Positions 41,270 through 51,095 of a stretch of DNA of 64,000 bases are shown piece after piece. The notes beneath the pieces are model-generated. The model had not been told where the DNA came from. It saw only the letters and a list, made by a program, of their open reading frames with translations, and ran no database searches. The position numbers were made by a program, and so were the translations under genes. The stretch's first letter is position 1. Every line of letters starts with the position of its first letter. The DNA comes from Rhodothermales bacterium (GTDB taxonomy: Bacteria > Bacteroidota > Rhodothermia > Rhodothermales > UBA10348): contig JAEPNP010000001.1 in NCBI GenBank assembly GCA_017643395.1, positions 1,013,806 through 1,077,805 on the forward strand, written 5' to 3'.

Positions 41270-44235
41270 TGGACCAGCGCTCGGCAGACGAAAAGGCCAA
41301 GGACCTGTTGGCGAACCTCGAGGGTTCGCCCGTTGGTGAGCAGTTTGGAATGCCGGTATTTGCGCCGACGGAACACGTGCCGCGCAAGGTGCCCATGACC
41401 GAGGTCGTGCACCCCGACGGCAGGATGAGCCAGTACCCCCCCGCCTCTGAATGGCAGGACTGGGTCGAGTATGACGGAAAGGAGTGGCCAAAGCGAGTAG
41501 CGCGCCGCTTCACCCTCGTGCCCACCGTCTGTTTCAACTGCGAAAGTGCATGCGGCTTGCTGGCCTATGTCGATCGGGAGACCCTCCAGATCCGCAAATT
41601 CGAAGGCAACCCGGTGCACCCGGGAAGCCGCGGGCGTAATTGCGCCAAGGGTCCGGCGACGATCAATCAGGTCTACGATCCGGAACGCATCCTGTATCCG
41701 CTGAAGCGGGTGGGCTCTCGCGGCGAGGGGAAGTGGAAGCGTATCACCTGGGACCAGGCCCTGACCGAGATCGGGGAGAAGATGGCGGCGAGCCGCAGAC
41801 GGCGAAAGGACGGCATCATGTATCACGTGGGCCGGCCGGGAGAGGACGGCTTCACGAACCGGTGCATTCAGGCATGGGGCGTCGATGGCCACAACAGCCA
41901 CACAAACATCTGTTCCAGTGGGGCGCGGGCGGGATACTTCTTCTGGGCGGGGTTCGATCGCCCCAGTCCGGACCACGCCAATGCCCGGGTCATACTGCTC
42001 ATTTCCAGCCATCTGGAAACGGGCCACTACTTCAATCCGCATGCGCAGCGGATCATGGAGGCCAAGAAGAAGGGCGCCAAGCTGATAACCCTGGATCCCC
42101 GCCTCTCGAATACGGCGTCCAAGAGTGATGTGTGGCTGCCCACGTGGCCGGGCTCCGAGCAGACGGTGCTGCTGGCCATCGCCAACCACCTGCTGCAATC
42201 GGATCGCTATGACCGGGACTTTCTGCGTCAGTGGGTGAACTGGGAGGAGACGATTGACCACTTCCGCGCGCAGCCGTTCGAGGGGCGCCGTTTCTCCGGA
42301 CTTGCCGAGCCCGGTGCGCCCCATTCTTTCGATGAGTTCGAGGCCCTGCTCAAACAGTTGTATGCGGAATACACGTTCGAGCGGGCCGCAGCCGAATCCC
42401 AGGTCCCGATCGAGCGCATAAGGGCGGCGGCAGAAGCGGTAGCCGACTGCAACGGCAGGCTCGCATCCCACACGTGGCGCTCGGCTTCGATCGGTAACCT
42501 CGGAGGTTGGCAGGTTGCCAGGTGCCTGTTCTTCCTCAATGTGCTGACCGGCAGCGTCGGCACCCGGGGCGGCACTTCAGGCAACAGCTGGAATAAGTTC
42601 GTTCCGACGCCCTTCGACAAGCCTCCGGCGTTCAACGCCTGGAATGAGCTGCATCTGCCCCACGAGTGGCCATTTGCGTTCTACGAGATGAGCTTCCTCC
42701 TGCCACACTTCCTGGAGGAAGGCCGTGGCGAGGTGGATGTCTACTTCAGCCGGGTCTACAACCCCATGTGGATCAATCCGGACGGGTTCATGTGGCTGAA
42801 GGCCTTGAAGGACACGAACAAGCTGAAGTGCCATGTGGCGCTGACGCCGACGTGGAATGAATCGGCCTGGTTTGCCGACTACGTGCTTCCGATGGGACAT
42901 GCCAGCGAACGGCATGACCTGATGAGTCAGGAGACCCACGCTGGTCAATGGATTGCATTTCGTCAGCCGGTGAAGCGGGTAGCCATGGAACGCCTTGGTC
43001 AGCCGGTGCAATTCACCTACGAGGCCAATCCCGGCCAGGTCTGGGAGGAGAATGAGTTCTGGATCCAGCTGTCGGCCCGCATGGACCCCGACGGCTCCAT
43101 GGGTATCCGGAAGCACTTTGAGAGTCCCTATCGGGCTGGCGAGATCATCACCATCGACGAGTACTACCGGTGGATCTTCGAGAACTCCGTGCCCGGGCTT
43201 CCGGAGGCCGCTGCGGCCGAGGGTCTGAGTCCGCTCGACTACATGCGCAGATTCGGTGTTTTCGAGGTCACAGCAGAGAACTACACGCCGTATCGGAAAC
43301 CGGTGCAGGGAACGCCTGGTCCGCGTCGGGAAGTGACCGATTCAGGTGCCGTTGTAGGGGTGCAGACAGACGATGGGTTGGCCAGCGGGTTCGCGACCCC
43401 ATCGCGCAAATTGGAGTTCTTCTCCAGCACGCTGCATGACTGGGGCTGGCCGGAGCTCGAATACGTGGTGCCCTGGACACTCAAGTCCCACGTACACCCG
43501 GATCACATAGATCGGGCCGGCGGAGAAATGCTGCTGTTGCCCAACTTCCGGCTGCCAACGCTCATTCACACGCGCAGCGCGAATGCCAAGTGGCTCTACG
43601 AACTGAGCCACCGGAATCCGGTGTGGATGCACCCGGAGGACGCCGAGCGGCTTGGTGTCGAGACTGGAGACCTGCTGCGTGTCACCACGCAAATTGGCTA
43701 CTTCGTGGACAAGGTGTGGATCACCGAGGGGATCAAGCCCGGCGTCATCGCCATGAGTCACCACCTGGGACGGTGGCGCCTCAAGGAATCTGAAGGCGTC
43801 AACCGAGGTGCGTCCAACCTGGTTGAGCTCTCACAGGAGGGAACGGACCACGGCCTCACCGTGCTGCACGGGGCTGGGGCCTGGGACTCATTCGACCCGG
43901 ATACTGCCCGCATCTGGTGGGAGGACGTGGGGGTACATCAGAATCTGACGCATGCCGTCCATCCGGATCCCATTTCCGGTGCCCACTGCTGGTTGCAGAA
44001 AGCCTACAACGTGCGCAAGGCCGAGCCGGGAGATCGGCACGGCGATGTGCAGGTCGACACGCGCAAGTCCATGGAGGCCTATCGCCAGTGGCTGTCACTC
44101 ACGCGATCAGCTGTCGACCATTCCCCAAACGGTTTGCGGAGGCCCTACTGGCTGAAGCGGCCGCTGAAGCCCGTTCGGGAGGCATATGCACTCCCGGAGA
44201 ATCCATTTCAATCGCCCGTCGAACCGAAGCCATGA
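41269..44235 (+). CDS. Molybdopterin oxidoreductase catalytic subunit (Psr/Phs/Soe type, probable sulfite dehydrogenase)
   Basis: 988 residues. The N-terminal [4Fe-4S] motif is C88-x2-C91-x3-C95...C125 (VCFNCESACGLL..RGRNCAKG). The Mo ligand is probably Cys215 in HTNICSSGARAGY, as in PsrA/SoeA. Cofactor-binding stretches include KLITLDPRLSNTASKSDVWLP, WNESAWFADYVLP and the C-terminal QIGYFVDKVWITEGIKPGVI domain. There is no Tat signal, so it should face the cytoplasm, which favours SoeA (sulfite to sulfate) over periplasmic polysulfide or thiosulfate reductases. Sulfide-oxidation neighbours support that; the direction of catalysis is inferred. Confidence 0.82.
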   Translation: MDQRSADEKAKDLLANLEGSPVGEQFGMPVFAPTEHVPRKVPMTEVVHPDGRMSQYPPASEWQDWVEYDGKEWPKRVARRFTLVPTVCFNCESACGLLAYVDRETLQIRKFEGNPVHPGSRGRNCAKGPATINQVYDPERILYPLKRVGSRGEGKWKRITWDQALTEIGEKMAASRRRRKDGIMYHVGRPGEDGFTNRCIQAWGVDGHNSHTNICSSGARAGYFFWAGFDRPSPDHANARVILLISSHLETGHYFNPHAQRIMEAKKKGAKLITLDPRLSNTASKSDVWLPTWPGSEQTVLLAIANHLLQSDRYDRDFLRQWVNWEETIDHFRAQPFEGRRFSGLAEPGAPHSFDEFEALLKQLYAEYTFERAAAESQVPIERIRAAAEAVADCNGRLASHTWRSASIGNLGGWQVARCLFFLNVLTGSVGTRGGTSGNSWNKFVPTPFDKPPAFNAWNELHLPHEWPFAFYEMSFLLPHFLEEGRGEVDVYFSRVYNPMWINPDGFMWLKALKDTNKLKCHVALTPTWNESAWFADYVLPMGHASERHDLMSQETHAGQWIAFRQPVKRVAMERLGQPVQFTYEANPGQVWEENEFWIQLSARMDPDGSMGIRKHFESPYRAGEIITIDEYYRWIFENSVPGLPEAAAAEGLSPLDYMRRFGVFEVTAENYTPYRKPVQGTPGPRREVTDSGAVVGVQTDDGLASGFATPSRKLEFFSSTLHDWGWPELEYVVPWTLKSHVHPDHIDRAGGEMLLLPNFRLPTLIHTRSANAKWLYELSHRNPVWMHPEDAERLGVETGDLLRVTTQIGYFVDKVWITEGIKPGVIAMSHHLGRWRLKESEGVNRGASNLVELSQEGTDHGLTVLHGAGAWDSFDPDTARIWWEDVGVHQNLTHAVHPDPISGAHCWLQKAYNVRKAEPGDRHGDVQVDTRKSMEAYRQWLSLTRSAVDHSPNGLRRPYWLKRPLKPVREAYALPENPFQSPVEPKP

Positions 44236-44254
44236 ACCTCAGACCCAAGGAGAC

Positions 44255-45469
44255 ATGTCACGGAACGACTCACATACCATTCTGATCGTAGGGGGCGGCT
44301 CAGCGGGCCTCACGGTCGCCGCAAGGCTGCACAGGGCAGATTCCAAGCTCGACATTGCTGTGGTCGAGCCTTCTGAAAAGCACTACTACCAACCATTGTG
44401 GACACTGGTCGGCGGCGGTGTCCTTCCGGCCGAAGACACGGTGAGGGATCAGGCCGACTACATCCCGAAGGGTGTGACCTGGATCCAGGATTCGGTGGTG
44501 CGCTTCGAGCCGGAGGCGTCAAAGGTGCACCTGAAGTCCGGCGGAAGCGTTCACTACGACTATCTCGTAGTGGCGACCGGTATCGAGCTGAATTGGCATG
44601 GCATCGATGGCCTTGCTGATTCGCTTGGGCAGCACGGCGTCTGCTCCAACTATGCCTTTGAACAGGCACCCTACACCTGGAGCACGCTTTCGGGTTTGGG
44701 GCCGGGGTCGCGGCTGGTCTTTACCCAGCCCGCCACGCCGGTAAAGTGTGGCGGCGCGCCTCAGAAAATCATGTACCTGGCCGCGGATCATCTGCGCAGG
44801 CGCGGACTCCTGGGTACCGCGAGCATCCGCTTCATGAGTCCGGGATCGGTGGTCTTTGGCGTGCCGGAATTCGAGCGCACCCTCAAGGACGTCATCGCCA
44901 GGTACGGAATCTCCTTCGAGTTTCGGTCCGAGCTCATCGCAGTGCGCGGTGTCGAGCAGGAGGCGGACGTGAGGGTTACTGACGCCGAGACGGGCGCTCA
45001 GCACATTGAAACAGTGCCCTTCGACATGCTACATGTCGTTCCGCCGCAACGAGCTCCGTCCGTGGTGCGGGAAAGCAGCCTGGCCAATCAGGACGGATGG
45101 CTCGAGGTAGACCCGCATACACTGCGACACACCAGATTTCCGGAGGTGTTCGGACTCGGGGATACGACGTCGACACCGAATGCCAAGACAGGCGCCGCGG
45201 TGCGAAAGCAGGCGCCAATTCTCGTCGCCAATCTCCTGGCCCAAATGCGGTCAGGGTCGCCGGCGGCCGGTCACCGGTACAACGGCTACTCGTCCTGTCC
45301 ACTCGTGACCGGGTATGGCAAACTGGTGCTGGCGGAATTCGACTACGACAACAGGCCTGATCCCAGTTTTCCGTTCGATACGACAAAGGAACGGGCAAGC
45401 ATGTATCTGCTGAAGCGGCACATCCTCCCCCCTTTGTACTGGAAGGGGATGCTTCGGGGGCGTGCGTAG
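44255..45469 (+). CDS. sqr: Sulfide:quinone oxidoreductase, type II
   Basis: 404 residues. The N-terminal FAD motif ILIVGGGSAGLTVAARL is followed by HYYQPLWTLVGGGV, a typical SQR stretch. The two redox cysteines of the SQOR/type II subfamily are visible: Cys165 in TPVKCGGAPQKIMYL and Cys348 in YSSCPLVTGYGK. The C-terminus PPLYWKGMLRGRA is the membrane-binding amphipathic end. It oxidises sulfide to sulfane sulfur and reduces quinone. Start MSRNDSHTILIV is preferred; an upstream extension lies inside the molybdoenzyme gene. Confidence 0.92.
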   Translation: MSRNDSHTILIVGGGSAGLTVAARLHRADSKLDIAVVEPSEKHYYQPLWTLVGGGVLPAEDTVRDQADYIPKGVTWIQDSVVRFEPEASKVHLKSGGSVHYDYLVVATGIELNWHGIDGLADSLGQHGVCSNYAFEQAPYTWSTLSGLGPGSRLVFTQPATPVKCGGAPQKIMYLAADHLRRRGLLGTASIRFMSPGSVVFGVPEFERTLKDVIARYGISFEFRSELIAVRGVEQEADVRVTDAETGAQHIETVPFDMLHVVPPQRAPSVVRESSLANQDGWLEVDPHTLRHTRFPEVFGLGDTTSTPNAKTGAAVRKQAPILVANLLAQMRSGSPAAGHRYNGYSSCPLVTGYGKLVLAEFDYDNRPDPSFPFDTTKERASMYLLKRHILPPLYWKGMLRGRA

Positions 45470-45470
45470 G

Positions 45471-46319
45471 ATGAGCAACCCGGAAGGCGACCCAGCGCGG
45501 TCCGCTGCGGCTCTGCGGCTCATTGCGGATCTCCTGGAGCACGGGCTGCACGGATCCGCCGCCTCGCAAACCCAGGCACGGGCACTGTTTGCGCAGCCAC
45601 AGACCTCAGGCGACGAGCAAGCCGCGTCACATCAGGCCCTGATGGGTATGGCAGTGCCCCCGATCGCCGGCCTCTTTCTGGATCCCGACGGACAGGCCGG
45701 CCGCGAAGCCGCCGAGCGCGTTCTCGCTGCGGTCCCGGGCCTCGGGGACTCGGAGCATCTCTGGCAGCAGTTGCGCGCCCTAGCGGGCATGCGCCTGGCC
45801 GGTGCTACGAAGGTTTTCGAGAGGCTGCGAGCCGACATGATACTCGCCTGGGTGCCGAGCTGGTCGCATGCCGCCGGCCGAGAGGGCTACCCGGAGTACG
45901 CCGAGCTCGCCGAGGTGGCGTTGTCGGTGTGCGGTAAGGCCGACACGGAGCCACTTTGGAGGCCCAACGCGTTGCCGCTCCCGACGGAGGCCGACTCACT
46001 GCTCACTGTTTGCCGACTCCTGACGTCCCATGCCTCCACGGGGGTATTTGTCGGGAGAAACACGGTCCGGAGAATCGGCCGAGCCGTAGGCGTGCCGTGC
46101 GGTTTTGCCGGTCGGGTCCACATGCTGCAGAACCTGCTCCTGGGAGCCTCGCAGTACGGCGCGCTCGACGGTGTAGCTGATGCCCTGCTCGTTGAAGCGG
46201 ACTACCACGCAGCGTGCTGGACCCGTCGCCCTGGACCGTGGGAGGAGCTCTGGACGGCAAGGCGTGAGGTCTTCCGATCGGTAGTGAACCGCCTCCGGGA
46301 TCTGGACTACTCCTCTTGA
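45471..46319 (+). CDS. TorD-like molybdoenzyme chaperone
   Basis: About 282 residues from ATG 45471, 1 bp after the sqr stop. The helical core has AVPPIAGLFLDPDGQAGREA and a later LRADMILAWVPSWSHAAGREG, matching TorD/DmsD features (PPxxSLYL-like and the hydrophobic H-x3-W motif). An extra 110-residue C-terminal extension is not typical. These chaperones guard the apo-enzyme until cofactor insertion, fitting the molybdoenzyme in the same operon. It ends 13 bp inside the convergent SulP gene. Confidence 0.6.
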   Translation: MSNPEGDPARSAAALRLIADLLEHGLHGSAASQTQARALFAQPQTSGDEQAASHQALMGMAVPPIAGLFLDPDGQAGREAAERVLAAVPGLGDSEHLWQQLRALAGMRLAGATKVFERLRADMILAWVPSWSHAAGREGYPEYAELAEVALSVCGKADTEPLWRPNALPLPTEADSLLTVCRLLTSHASTGVFVGRNTVRRIGRAVGVPCGFAGRVHMLQNLLLGASQYGALDGVADALLVEADYHAACWTRRPGPWEELWTARREVFRSVVNRLRDLDYSS

Positions 46320-47998
46320 GTGCCTGGCGCGTGTCGATACTCATGCTGACGACCCCAGTCTGCCAGAATGCTCTGCACCGCACGGTGCGGACTGAGGAAG
46401 AAGTTGTTCGGTCCGATTCGCTCCTGCAGGCCGGCCGCCGCCAGCACGTCGCCCACCCTGCCCTTTACGCCGGAGAAAACCAGGCGTACCCCGCGCTTGT
46501 CCAGGGCCTCGCAAAGGTCGGCCAGCACATCCGCGGCCGTGGTGTCCAGATCGTTGATGCTTGTAGAATCGATCAGCAAGGCGCGAGTGCCCGGATTCTC
46601 CAGCAGGTGGCGTTCTATATGGTCCCGGATGAAGTCGGCGTTGACAAAACTGAACGAGGCCTCAAATCGAACGATGTAGATGCCGTTGATGGAGACCGCT
46701 TCCGGATTGCGTCCGAGTTCCCGGAAGAGCCGAGTCTCGGGCAGGTGCCCCAGCTCCACGATCTCCGGCCGCGTAATGCGAAACATGACCGCTGTGATGG
46801 AGGCCGCGATTCCGGTCAGAATGCCTTCCTGGATTCCTATGATCAGGGTTGTCGCAAAAGTGACGAGCGCAATCAGGCCGTCCATGCGCTTGGTCTTCAG
46901 CAGCAGACGAATTTCCGGCACGTCGACCATCGTGAACGCAGCCACCATGATGATCGCACTGAAGACCGGGATAGGCAGATAGAAGAAGGCCGGGGTCAAC
47001 AGCAGCAGGGTGACAGCGATGAGCGCTGCAGTGATCAGGTTGGCAGCAGGGGTAGCGGCGCCGGCTGACTCATTGACGGCGCTTCTGGAAAAGCTTCCGG
47101 AAACGGGAATCGAGCCAAGTGTGGATCCAATTGCGTTCATGGCCCCCACGGCGAGCAGCTCCCGGTTTGCGTCTATGCGATAGCCGTTTCTCGAGGCAAA
47201 GACTTTCCCCAGGCTGATGACAGTCGTGAACTGCACGAGAGCCAGTGTCAGCGCGGCTGGAAAGAGCCTGCCGGTCAGCTCCAGGGTCAGTGTTGGAACG
47301 CGCCACTGCGGAAAGCCGGCCGGCACCGCGCCAACGATTGCGACGCCGTTCGCGTCGAGGCCCAGCGCCCACACCAGCAGGATTCCCACTACCACCACGA
47401 TGAGGGCTCCTGGCACCTTACGCCAGTGTCGGCGGATAAGCATGATCACCAGCACTGCCACAAGGCCGATCAGGGCACTGACCGGGTGTAGCGTCTGAGG
47501 AAGCGTGCGCAGGAGTTCAAAGAGAGAAGAAAGCGAACCTGAGGCAGCACCGCCGGTGCCAAGCAGGCCGGGCATCTGGGAGAAACCAATGCTCAGGGCC
47601 GCGGCTGAGGCGAATCCCGCTACAACCGGTCTGGATAGCAATGCTACCAGAAAACCAAAGCGCGCGACGCCCAATGCCAGTTGAATGAGGCCGGAGAGTA
47701 ACGCCAGGCTCAACACCGTGTCGATGTAGGCGGGAGTCCCCGGCTCTGCAAAGGCGGATGCCACGCTGATCACCAGCAGGCAATCAATCGCCATGATTCC
47801 CGCGGCCAGGTGCCTGGACGTGCCCAGAAACGTGTACACGGCCAACGGCACCAGGGAGGCATACAGCCCGTAGACGGGCGGCATGCCCGCCAGGAGTGCA
47901 TAGGCCATCGCCTGGGGCACGAGCATCACACCGACCGTCAAGCCGGCGGACAGGTCACCCCGAAACTGGGAGGGGGTGTATGATCGGATCCAGTTCAT
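46307..47998 (-). CDS. SulP-family anion transporter with STAS domain
   Basis: 563 residues. About 10-12 TM segments open with DLSAGLTVGVMLVPQAMAYALLAGMPPVYGLYASL, the SulP signature, and include SGSFSRSAVNESAGAATPAANL. From about 430, the STAS domain has YIVRFEASFSFVNADFIRDH and ALLIDSTSINDLDTTAADVL. SulP proteins carry sulfate, bicarbonate or other anions. In this setting it could export the sulfate produced, or import sulfate for assimilation; direction is inferred from context. Confidence 0.93.
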   Translation of the reverse strand: MNWIRSYTPSQFRGDLSAGLTVGVMLVPQAMAYALLAGMPPVYGLYASLVPLAVYTFLGTSRHLAAGIMAIDCLLVISVASAFAEPGTPAYIDTVLSLALLSGLIQLALGVARFGFLVALLSRPVVAGFASAAALSIGFSQMPGLLGTGGAASGSLSSLFELLRTLPQTLHPVSALIGLVAVLVIMLIRRHWRKVPGALIVVVVGILLVWALGLDANGVAIVGAVPAGFPQWRVPTLTLELTGRLFPAALTLALVQFTTVISLGKVFASRNGYRIDANRELLAVGAMNAIGSTLGSIPVSGSFSRSAVNESAGAATPAANLITAALIAVTLLLLTPAFFYLPIPVFSAIIMVAAFTMVDVPEIRLLLKTKRMDGLIALVTFATTLIIGIQEGILTGIAASITAVMFRITRPEIVELGHLPETRLFRELGRNPEAVSINGIYIVRFEASFSFVNADFIRDHIERHLLENPGTRALLIDSTSINDLDTTAADVLADLCEALDKRGVRLVFSGVKGRVGDVLAAAGLQERIGPNNFFLSPHRAVQSILADWGRQHEYRHAPGTQEE

Positions 47999-48051
47999 GG
48001 CTTCCCGGCAGCAGCGCGGGGCCTTGTTGCCTCGTCAAAAAACCGGACAAA

Positions 48052-48086
48052 AGGAAAGCGCCGCCCGGCATGCGGACGGCGCTTTG
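48052..48086 (-). terminator. Rho-independent terminator after the HiPIP gene
   Basis: On the minus strand, CAAAGCGCCG..CGGCGCTTT with a GC loop is followed by CCTTTT. It lies 22 bp past the HiPIP stop, between HiPIP and sulP, so sulP may be transcribed less or separately. Confidence 0.7.
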
Positions 48087-48107
48087 AAACCTTGCCGAGG
48101 GTTTGGC

Positions 48108-48482
48108 TCAGGTCTGGGCAGGTGCCCAGGAGATGCAGTAGCCGTCCGGATGGATGGGTCCCTTCAGGAGGTTGCAGCCGCCACAGGTTGCGCCTTCGGG
48201 TGCCGGCAGCCAGAGCGAGCAATTGCTGCAGAGCTTGCCCTCTTCGGGCGTAGTGTCCACATACTGCAGGGAATCGCGCATTCCGATCTCCTGTTCGGTA
48301 AGGCCGGATGTGTCCATGCAGCCTTCCGGCGCTGACTCGGCAGCGGCCGCTTCTGGTTCGGCCTGCGGAGCGGATTCGCCCCCTCCGCACGCTGCGAGCA
48401 CGGATCCGGCACCGATGCTGAGGGCGCCAGCGGCGCCAAAACGCTTCAAGAAGTCGCGACGACTCGGGGATGTCCGTTTCAT
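48108..48482 (-). CDS. High-potential iron-sulfur protein with Tat and lipobox motifs
   Basis: 124 residues. The Tat motif SRRDFLKR (7-14) is followed by a hydrophobic stretch and LAAC (Cys32), so it is probably a Tat-exported lipoprotein. The HiPIP ligands are C85-x2-C88-x14-C103-x12-C116 (LCSNCSLW...CNLLKG...GYCISW). HiPIPs are periplasmic one-electron carriers in photosynthesis and respiration. Here it could accept electrons from sulfur oxidation. An extra Cys100 lies inside the cluster loop. Confidence 0.92.
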   Translation of the reverse strand: MKRTSPSRRDFLKRFGAAGALSIGAGSVLAACGGGESAPQAEPEAAAAESAPEGCMDTSGLTEQEIGMRDSLQYVDTTPEEGKLCSNCSLWLPAPEGATCGGCNLLKGPIHPDGYCISWAPAQT

Positions 48483-48583
48483 GGCGTGGGTCTGTTGGTG
48501 GGGGAGTTCGCTTATGAGGGGTACGTTCAGGCAAGCCTAATTCGGGAAGGCACGTTGGTGCAAGCGCCGACTGCAGATTGGTG

Positions 48584-50032
48584 TCAGGCCGTCGCTTCCG
48601 CGACACCGGCGGCGGGCTCATGCGCGGCCACCCATTCGGCGAAGAGGCCGTCCAGGAACACCACGTCCACGCCATGTCTCTTGAGGAATGCAGCGGCCAC
48701 CGAACTTCTACCTCCGGTCATGCAATGCACGAGCAGGGTCTTGTTTTCTGGCACCTCGTCCATGCGGAGTGCGAGCCGGGTGTAGGCTATGTTCTTCGAT
48801 TCGGGGACTCGGGCTGCGAGCCACTCGGAGTGGTTGCGCACGTCAAGGACGATGTGTTGGGGATCCCGGGTGAGGCCGGCGATCTCGTCCATGTGGGCGC
48901 GCGGAACGGTATCGAGATGACCGCCCTGGTCCCGGAAGGTCTCCAGCATGTCGGGTGTCGCATAGCCGACCACGCGGTCCAGGCCAATTCTCACGAGATC
49001 CCGCACCGCCTCCTCGACATGAGCCTGCTCGATCACCAGATAGAGGTCCGTTTCGTCGTCCACGAACGACCCCACGACCGTGTTGAATGTGCGGTTGAAC
49101 GGTGCAAGCAAGGATCCCGGGATGTGTCCGTCCAGGAACGCGTCGCGGTTCAGTCGCGCGTCCACCAGCGCGACGGAGGTGTCCCCGGAAAGCTTGCCGA
49201 GCTCTTCCAGCGACAGAAGCCGGGGGTTGGGCAGCGTTCCGAGCACCCGGGGCCCGCTACGGTTGTCGCGCTTCATGCGCGCGAAATACATCGGAGGCTC
49301 CGGCTGACCGTCCAGTATGGCCCCGACAAACTCCGCTTCGCTTCGCTTTGCGGACTGAATGGCGCCATTGAAGCGGCGTTCGTATCCGACTGTCGTCTCG
49401 GGAATGGCACCCAGGGCCTTGCCGCAGGCGCTGCCTGCGCCGTGGGCCGGCCACACCTGGAGGTAGTCCTCCAGTTCGAGGAATCGTTGCACCGACTGGA
49501 AGAGCTGCTGCGCAGCGGGTTCCATGGCGCCCCTCACGCCGGCGGCAGACTCCAACAGGTCGGGCCTGCCCAGGTCACCGACAAATACAAAGTCTCCGCT
49601 GGCCAGGCCGATGGGCTGATCGGCCCCTCCCCCGTGGTCTGTGACCAGGTAGCTGAGGTGCTCCGGCGTATGGCCCGGAGAATGCACCGCGCGAAAGTGG
49701 ATATTGCCCACCGAGAAGGTGTCGCCGTCCCGAAGGAGCTTGTATGCGTAGTCCGATCGCGGGAGCCACTCATACGTCCAGTCCGGCCCGCCCTCGTCAG
49801 AGGCATATACGAGCACGCCCCGCTCCGCGAATTCCCGCAGGCCGGAGAGATAGTCGGCATGAATATGCGTGTCGGCGACCGCTACGATGTTCAGTCCGTT
49901 CTGCTCGGCCAGTCGGATGTAGCGGTCAATGTCCCGCTCAGGATCTATGACGATGGCCTCTCCCGTCGCCTGGCACCCGATCAGGTAGGCATACTGGGCC
50001 AGCTTTTCGTCTGCTACTTGTCTGAAGAACAT
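48584..50032 (-). CDS. MBL-fold/rhodanese fusion, persulfide dioxygenase type
   Basis: 482 residues. The metallo-beta-lactamase domain (1-240) has DTHIHADYLSG (H56, H58, D60), HSPGHTPEHLSYL, and GDFVFVGDLGRPDLL, matching ETHE1/BlrB-like persulfide dioxygenases that use Fe(II) to turn glutathione or protein persulfide into sulfite. Two rhodanese domains follow: the first (about 270-360) lacks a catalytic Cys (LYLVIEQAH), the second has Cys437 in VHCMTGGRSS and should be active. It sits between the YeeE-type genes and HiPIP in a leftward operon. Confidence 0.92.
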   Translation of the reverse strand: MFFRQVADEKLAQYAYLIGCQATGEAIVIDPERDIDRYIRLAEQNGLNIVAVADTHIHADYLSGLREFAERGVLVYASDEGGPDWTYEWLPRSDYAYKLLRDGDTFSVGNIHFRAVHSPGHTPEHLSYLVTDHGGGADQPIGLASGDFVFVGDLGRPDLLESAAGVRGAMEPAAQQLFQSVQRFLELEDYLQVWPAHGAGSACGKALGAIPETTVGYERRFNGAIQSAKRSEAEFVGAILDGQPEPPMYFARMKRDNRSGPRVLGTLPNPRLLSLEELGKLSGDTSVALVDARLNRDAFLDGHIPGSLLAPFNRTFNTVVGSFVDDETDLYLVIEQAHVEEAVRDLVRIGLDRVVGYATPDMLETFRDQGGHLDTVPRAHMDEIAGLTRDPQHIVLDVRNHSEWLAARVPESKNIAYTRLALRMDEVPENKTLLVHCMTGGRSSVAAAFLKRHGVDVVFLDGLFAEWVAAHEPAAGVAEATA

Positions 50033-50047
50033 GGAATGGTGCAGTTA

Positions 50048-50476
50048 ATGTGGCAGACGCGTTCGAAGGGCTCCGTAGACCCAGGTGCCGGCCACCGCGG
50101 ACAGTACGGCGATGAGCATGACAGGCAGCCCAGCCCCGACGAGGGCGAACATGGGGCCTGGGCAGGCCCCCGTGAGGGCCCAGCCAAGGCCGAAAATGGT
50201 CCCGCCCAGCCAGTATCGCGTCCCGCTCCCCAGTTCCTTGTCGGGAATCGTGATGGGCAATCCGTCCAGATCCTTTGCGCTGAGTCGCTTGATGACCTGA
50301 ATGGATATCAGACCCACTGCGAGGGCAGAGCCGATAATGCCATACATGTGAAAGGCCTGGAAGCGGAACATCTCCTGGATGCGATACCAGGAAATGGCCT
50401 CGCTCTTGGTAAGCACCAGGCCGAAATAGATGCCGATCAGGAGGTAAAGTCCCAGGCGCCGCGCAGACTGGCTCAT
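50048..50476 (-). CDS. YeeE/YedE-family sulfur transport protein, C-half
   Basis: 142 residues from ATG 50476, overlapping the upstream gene by 4 bp (ATGA). About four TM segments; the motif GLGWALTGACPGPMFALVGAG has Cys105 of the conserved GACPGP signature. It matches the DUF6691/PmpB half of the split YeeE/YedE (TsuA-type) thiosulfate or sulfane importers. Stop at about 50048. Probably works with the other half encoded just before it. Confidence 0.85.
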
Positions 50477-51045
50477 GACCCACCTCCAAGTATCAGGGGC
50501 AAGATGAACCACGTTGCGATGAGGCCGCCGGCGAAAAAGCCAATCACGGCGATCAGGGACGGCAGCTGCAGGTTTGACAGGCCTGAGATCGCATGGCCGG
50601 ACGTGCATCCGCCCGCATATCGGGTCCCGAATCCCACCAGGAAACCCCCGACAATGATGAGGAGGACCCCTTCAACCGTCGCAAGCCCGCGCCAGCTGAA
50701 GACAGCCTCGGGCGCGAGCCCTTCAAACTCAGAAATACCGAGTTCGGACATGCTGGCCCGGGCGGCTTCGGAGATGCCGAGCGGGTCGCCGGACATGAAC
50801 ATGGAGACGGCCAGGAAACCACCCACGAGCACACCACCCAGAAAGGTGAGATTCCACAAACCTGCCTTCTTCCAGTCGTACTGAAAGAAGGGAACGCGGC
50901 CGGGGATCGTGGCAGCGCACATGTGGCGCAAGTTTTCGGAGACGCCGAACTGCTTGCCTCCCGCAAGAAGCAGGGCCGGCACGACCAGGCCAATCAAGGG
51001 TCCGGAGACCCACCACGGCCAGGGTTGTGTAAGGAAATCGATCAT
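50473..51045 (-). CDS. YeeE/YedE-family sulfur transport protein, N-half
   Basis: 190 residues with about five TM segments. The conserved RYAGGCTSGHAISGLSNLQL (Cys147) is the YeeE/YedE signature for thiosulfate/sulfane transport; Cys43 lies in HMCAAT. First gene of the leftward operon, coupled by a 4-bp overlap to the second half. The operator palindrome lies 50 bp upstream of the ATG. Confidence 0.88.
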   Translation of the reverse strand: MIDFLTQPWPWWVSGPLIGLVVPALLLAGGKQFGVSENLRHMCAATIPGRVPFFQYDWKKAGLWNLTFLGGVLVGGFLAVSMFMSGDPLGISEAARASMSELGISEFEGLAPEAVFSWRGLATVEGVLLIIVGGFLVGFGTRYAGGCTSGHAISGLSNLQLPSLIAVIGFFAGGLIATWFILPLILGGGS

Positions 51046-51095
51046 GGTTCAGGGGTAATCGTTCGGACGATCACGTTCTGAATATAGTTGTCCTG

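Noticed and set aside
48578-50884. 768-codon plus-strand open frame opposite the MBL-rhodanese and YeeE-type genes
   Set aside because: The minus-strand genes have complete family motifs; this frame has none and spans several of them.
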